DNA of 24,033 bases from an uncultured Campylobacter sp. (lineage in GTDB: Bacteria; Campylobacterota; Campylobacteria; Campylobacterales; Campylobacteraceae), in NCBI RefSeq assembly GCF_938002845.1, contig NZ_CALKZP010000010.1:1-24033 (forward strand), in the 5' to 3' direction. The notes under the pieces are model-generated. The model was not told the DNA's origin. It did not search any database and saw nothing but the letters and a program-made list of their open reading frames with translations. Positions 22,618 through 24,033 of this stretch are shown piece after piece. Numbering within the stretch: position 1 is the first letter of the stretch; every line of letters begins with the position of its first letter. The translations under genes were made by a program, and so were the position numbers.

Positions 22618-23901
22618 TTAAATTTCGTCCTCTAAAAACGGCTCGGGATTTTTAAGCAACCAAAGCACGAACAGATATCTAAGCTTACCTACATCTTCGG
22701 CACGCCAGCTCTTTCTTAGATCATAAAACATCTTATCAAGCACGCCGTCATTTAGCTCATCTAGCCTATTGCCTAGCTTAAAATATTTTTTGATTTCGAC
22801 GGCAGCTTCATCGGTATAATCGTCATCCCATAAAATCCAACTTCCGTATTCCCCGTTATAGTCCCAATGCCAATATAAATTAGTAGCCGCATGTATCATT
22901 TTATACTGCACGCTATCTTTTTGTCTTAAGAATTTCATCCAAAAATCATAGGTAAATTGACTGTATTCTTGCGGATCGTGTTTTTCCATATCCGTTGGAT
23001 ACTCGGGCACATATAGATATTCCAACCTTTTGCCGAAGCGGCGCCAAATATAAATTTGCGATTTTTTAGGTAGAAGATTGTATATATAGTTATACATTAT
23101 TCCAAAATCGATATTAACGACTTCATTTACTTGTTCTACATATACCGAAGAAGCATAACCTTGATTGCCTACGATTATTAACTTTTGATACGGTTGTAAA
23201 TTTTTATATACATACCACATAAAATTTCTAAGGGGCGTCTCGCCCTTTTTATTTTTAGCGTTTATGTCGCCGCCTTGCATGATGATCCATTCGATTAAAT
23301 TCGCGCCCATATACACATAGGGTGAGTTTGGGTCTTTTTTCTTGATATCTTTGTCCGCATGTAGCATATGAAGTATCGTGTTGCCGTCTTTGTCAGTCGC
23401 ATTTATATCGAGGGCTTGAAATACCGCTTTGATCTTTTCTTCATCGCCGCTTTGCAAAATTTCATTAAAATTTTTAGGCAACCTTTTACGCCTCCATAGT
23501 CGCGCCTTATCATAAATGATACTTTCAGATGCGTAAGCTAAAGCGCAGCCTATCGCGTAGCAGGCAATGTCCGTCCAATCAAACGTTCCACCAAAAATTA
23601 TCCGCAATATAGAATTTTGGACGCCTAAAATTTCAAGCACTTTAAAATATTGTGCGATTTCGATAACTAGAAAGAGGGCAAAGATTGCGAGCGCTAAGGC
23701 TTTAGGCGATAAATGGCATGAAATTATGCTAATTACAGCCCTCACGAATGCATAAAATAAAATGGCTGCCATAATGCCTTCAAAGCCACTATTTGAACCT
23801 GCAACAATGTAAATTGGAATTGCTAAAATCACAAGTTTTGCCGCGGCGTCTCCATAATCGCACTCGCTTGTTTTTAGTTCGCTTAAAATTTTATCTTGCA
23901 A
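22618..23901 (-). CDS. Membrane protein with DUF2809 and ankyrin repeats
   Basis: A 427-residue protein. The N-terminal part has about four membrane segments and a DUF2809 signature, LVIEIAQYFKVLEILG followed by GGTFDWTDIACYAIGC (about 105-140). After a basic stop-transfer (RLWRRKRLPKN), at least two ankyrin-like repeats follow: INATDKDGNTILHML near 175 and GGDINAKNKKGETPLRNF near 220. The C-terminal 190 residues are soluble, Tyr/Trp-rich and unassigned. I choose the TTG at 23901 because AAAAGG lies 6 nt ahead. The longer frame starts at a TTG at 23928 without a ribosome site. It precedes the fumarase genes by 11 bp and could be co-transcribed. Base composition is AT-richer than fumarase. Ankyrin proteins mediate protein contacts, but the partner is unknown. 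Confidence 0.75.
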   Translation of the reverse strand: MQDKILSELKTSECDYGDAAAKLVILAIPIYIVAGSNSGFEGIMAAILFYAFVRAVISIISCHLSPKALALAIFALFLVIEIAQYFKVLEILGVQNSILRIIFGGTFDWTDIACYAIGCALAYASESIIYDKARLWRRKRLPKNFNEILQSGDEEKIKAVFQALDINATDKDGNTILHMLHADKDIKKKDPNSPYVYMGANLIEWIIMQGGDINAKNKKGETPLRNFMWYVYKNLQPYQKLIIVGNQGYASSVYVEQVNEVVNIDFGIMYNYIYNLLPKKSQIYIWRRFGKRLEYLYVPEYPTDMEKHDPQEYSQFTYDFWMKFLRQKDSVQYKMIHAATNLYWHWDYNGEYGSWILWDDDYTDEAAVEIKKYFKLGNRLDELNDGVLDKMFYDLRKSWRAEDVGKLRYLFVLWLLKNPEPFLEDEI

Positions 23902-23987
23902 CTTTTTCCTTTTAAATTTACTCGTCAAATTTTACATTCGTATGCTTAAATTTAGCCTGTTCATGCAACAGAGCGGCGGGCGTAAAT

Positions 23988-24033
23988 TTAGAGATGATTT
24001 ATCAGGCTCGCGTTATACGCGGCGCCGAAGCCG
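23988..24033 (-). CDS. Possible C-terminal end of a gene cut by the window edge
   Basis: On the minus strand an open frame enters from the right edge and ends at TAA (23988-23990), giving GFGAAYNASLINHL at the C-terminus. The other two minus frames stop within the same stretch. Too little is present to name it. Confidence 0.35.
   Translation of the reverse strand, partial: GFGAAYNASLINHL

Overview
The window looks like a chromosomal stretch from a Campylobacter with relatively GC-rich genes, probably an oral species such as C. gracilis, C. showae or C. rectus. The species guess is inference. The evidence is a recognisable CiaB, a DUF2325 gene / hypothetical / fldA cluster of the kind I recall beside fldA in C. 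jejuni, a very high density of AAATTT/AAAATT words in spacers and genes, and extended -10 promoters without clear -35 boxes. I see no rRNA, tRNA, CRISPR array, IS element or phage genes.

Layout. Positions 1-55 are the end of an 8-bp tandem repeat. From 221 to 3508 lie a hotdog acyl-CoA thioesterase (-), a divergent ciaB (+) and a polytopic membrane protein (+). From 3509 to 4249 is a gene-free stretch with two diverged copies of a hairpin-forming repeat and a C9 tract. Next come a YcxB-like membrane protein (-) and, divergently, a 1147-residue MFS / PlsC / acyl-ACP synthetase fusion (+, 4875-8318). After a 750-bp convergent spacer comes a minus-strand operon: a DUF2325 cysteine protein, a 411-residue unknown and flavodoxin fldA. 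Aspartate racemase and the large pyruvate:flavodoxin oxidoreductase nifJ follow, also on minus. A SotB-type exporter (+) and a 47-codon candidate secreted peptide (-) precede an AT-richer block: a GntR/FCD regulator and an asparaginase (both -), divergent from a dicarboxylate-type permease (+). The two class I fumarase subunits (-) are preceded in the same direction by a DUF2809-ankyrin membrane protein.

Metabolic reading (inference). Asparaginase yields aspartate, aspartate racemase interconverts D- and L-aspartate, fumarase links fumarate and malate, and NifJ with flavodoxin handles low-potential electrons at pyruvate. This fits an amino-acid- and dicarboxylate-using, microaerobic or anaerobic respirer.

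The strongest unusual signal is in the permease at 19841-21009. It is split by a 14-bp insertion flanked by two identical 9-bp direct repeats (20191-20199 and 20205-20213). Removing exactly 14 bp restores one 384-codon frame, so the gene is either freshly broken or able to revert by slippage. Other points are the HEFGH zinc-peptidase motif in CiaB, the fusion proteins, the hairpin repeat pair with its poly-C tract, and the overlooked small ORF at 17702-17845.
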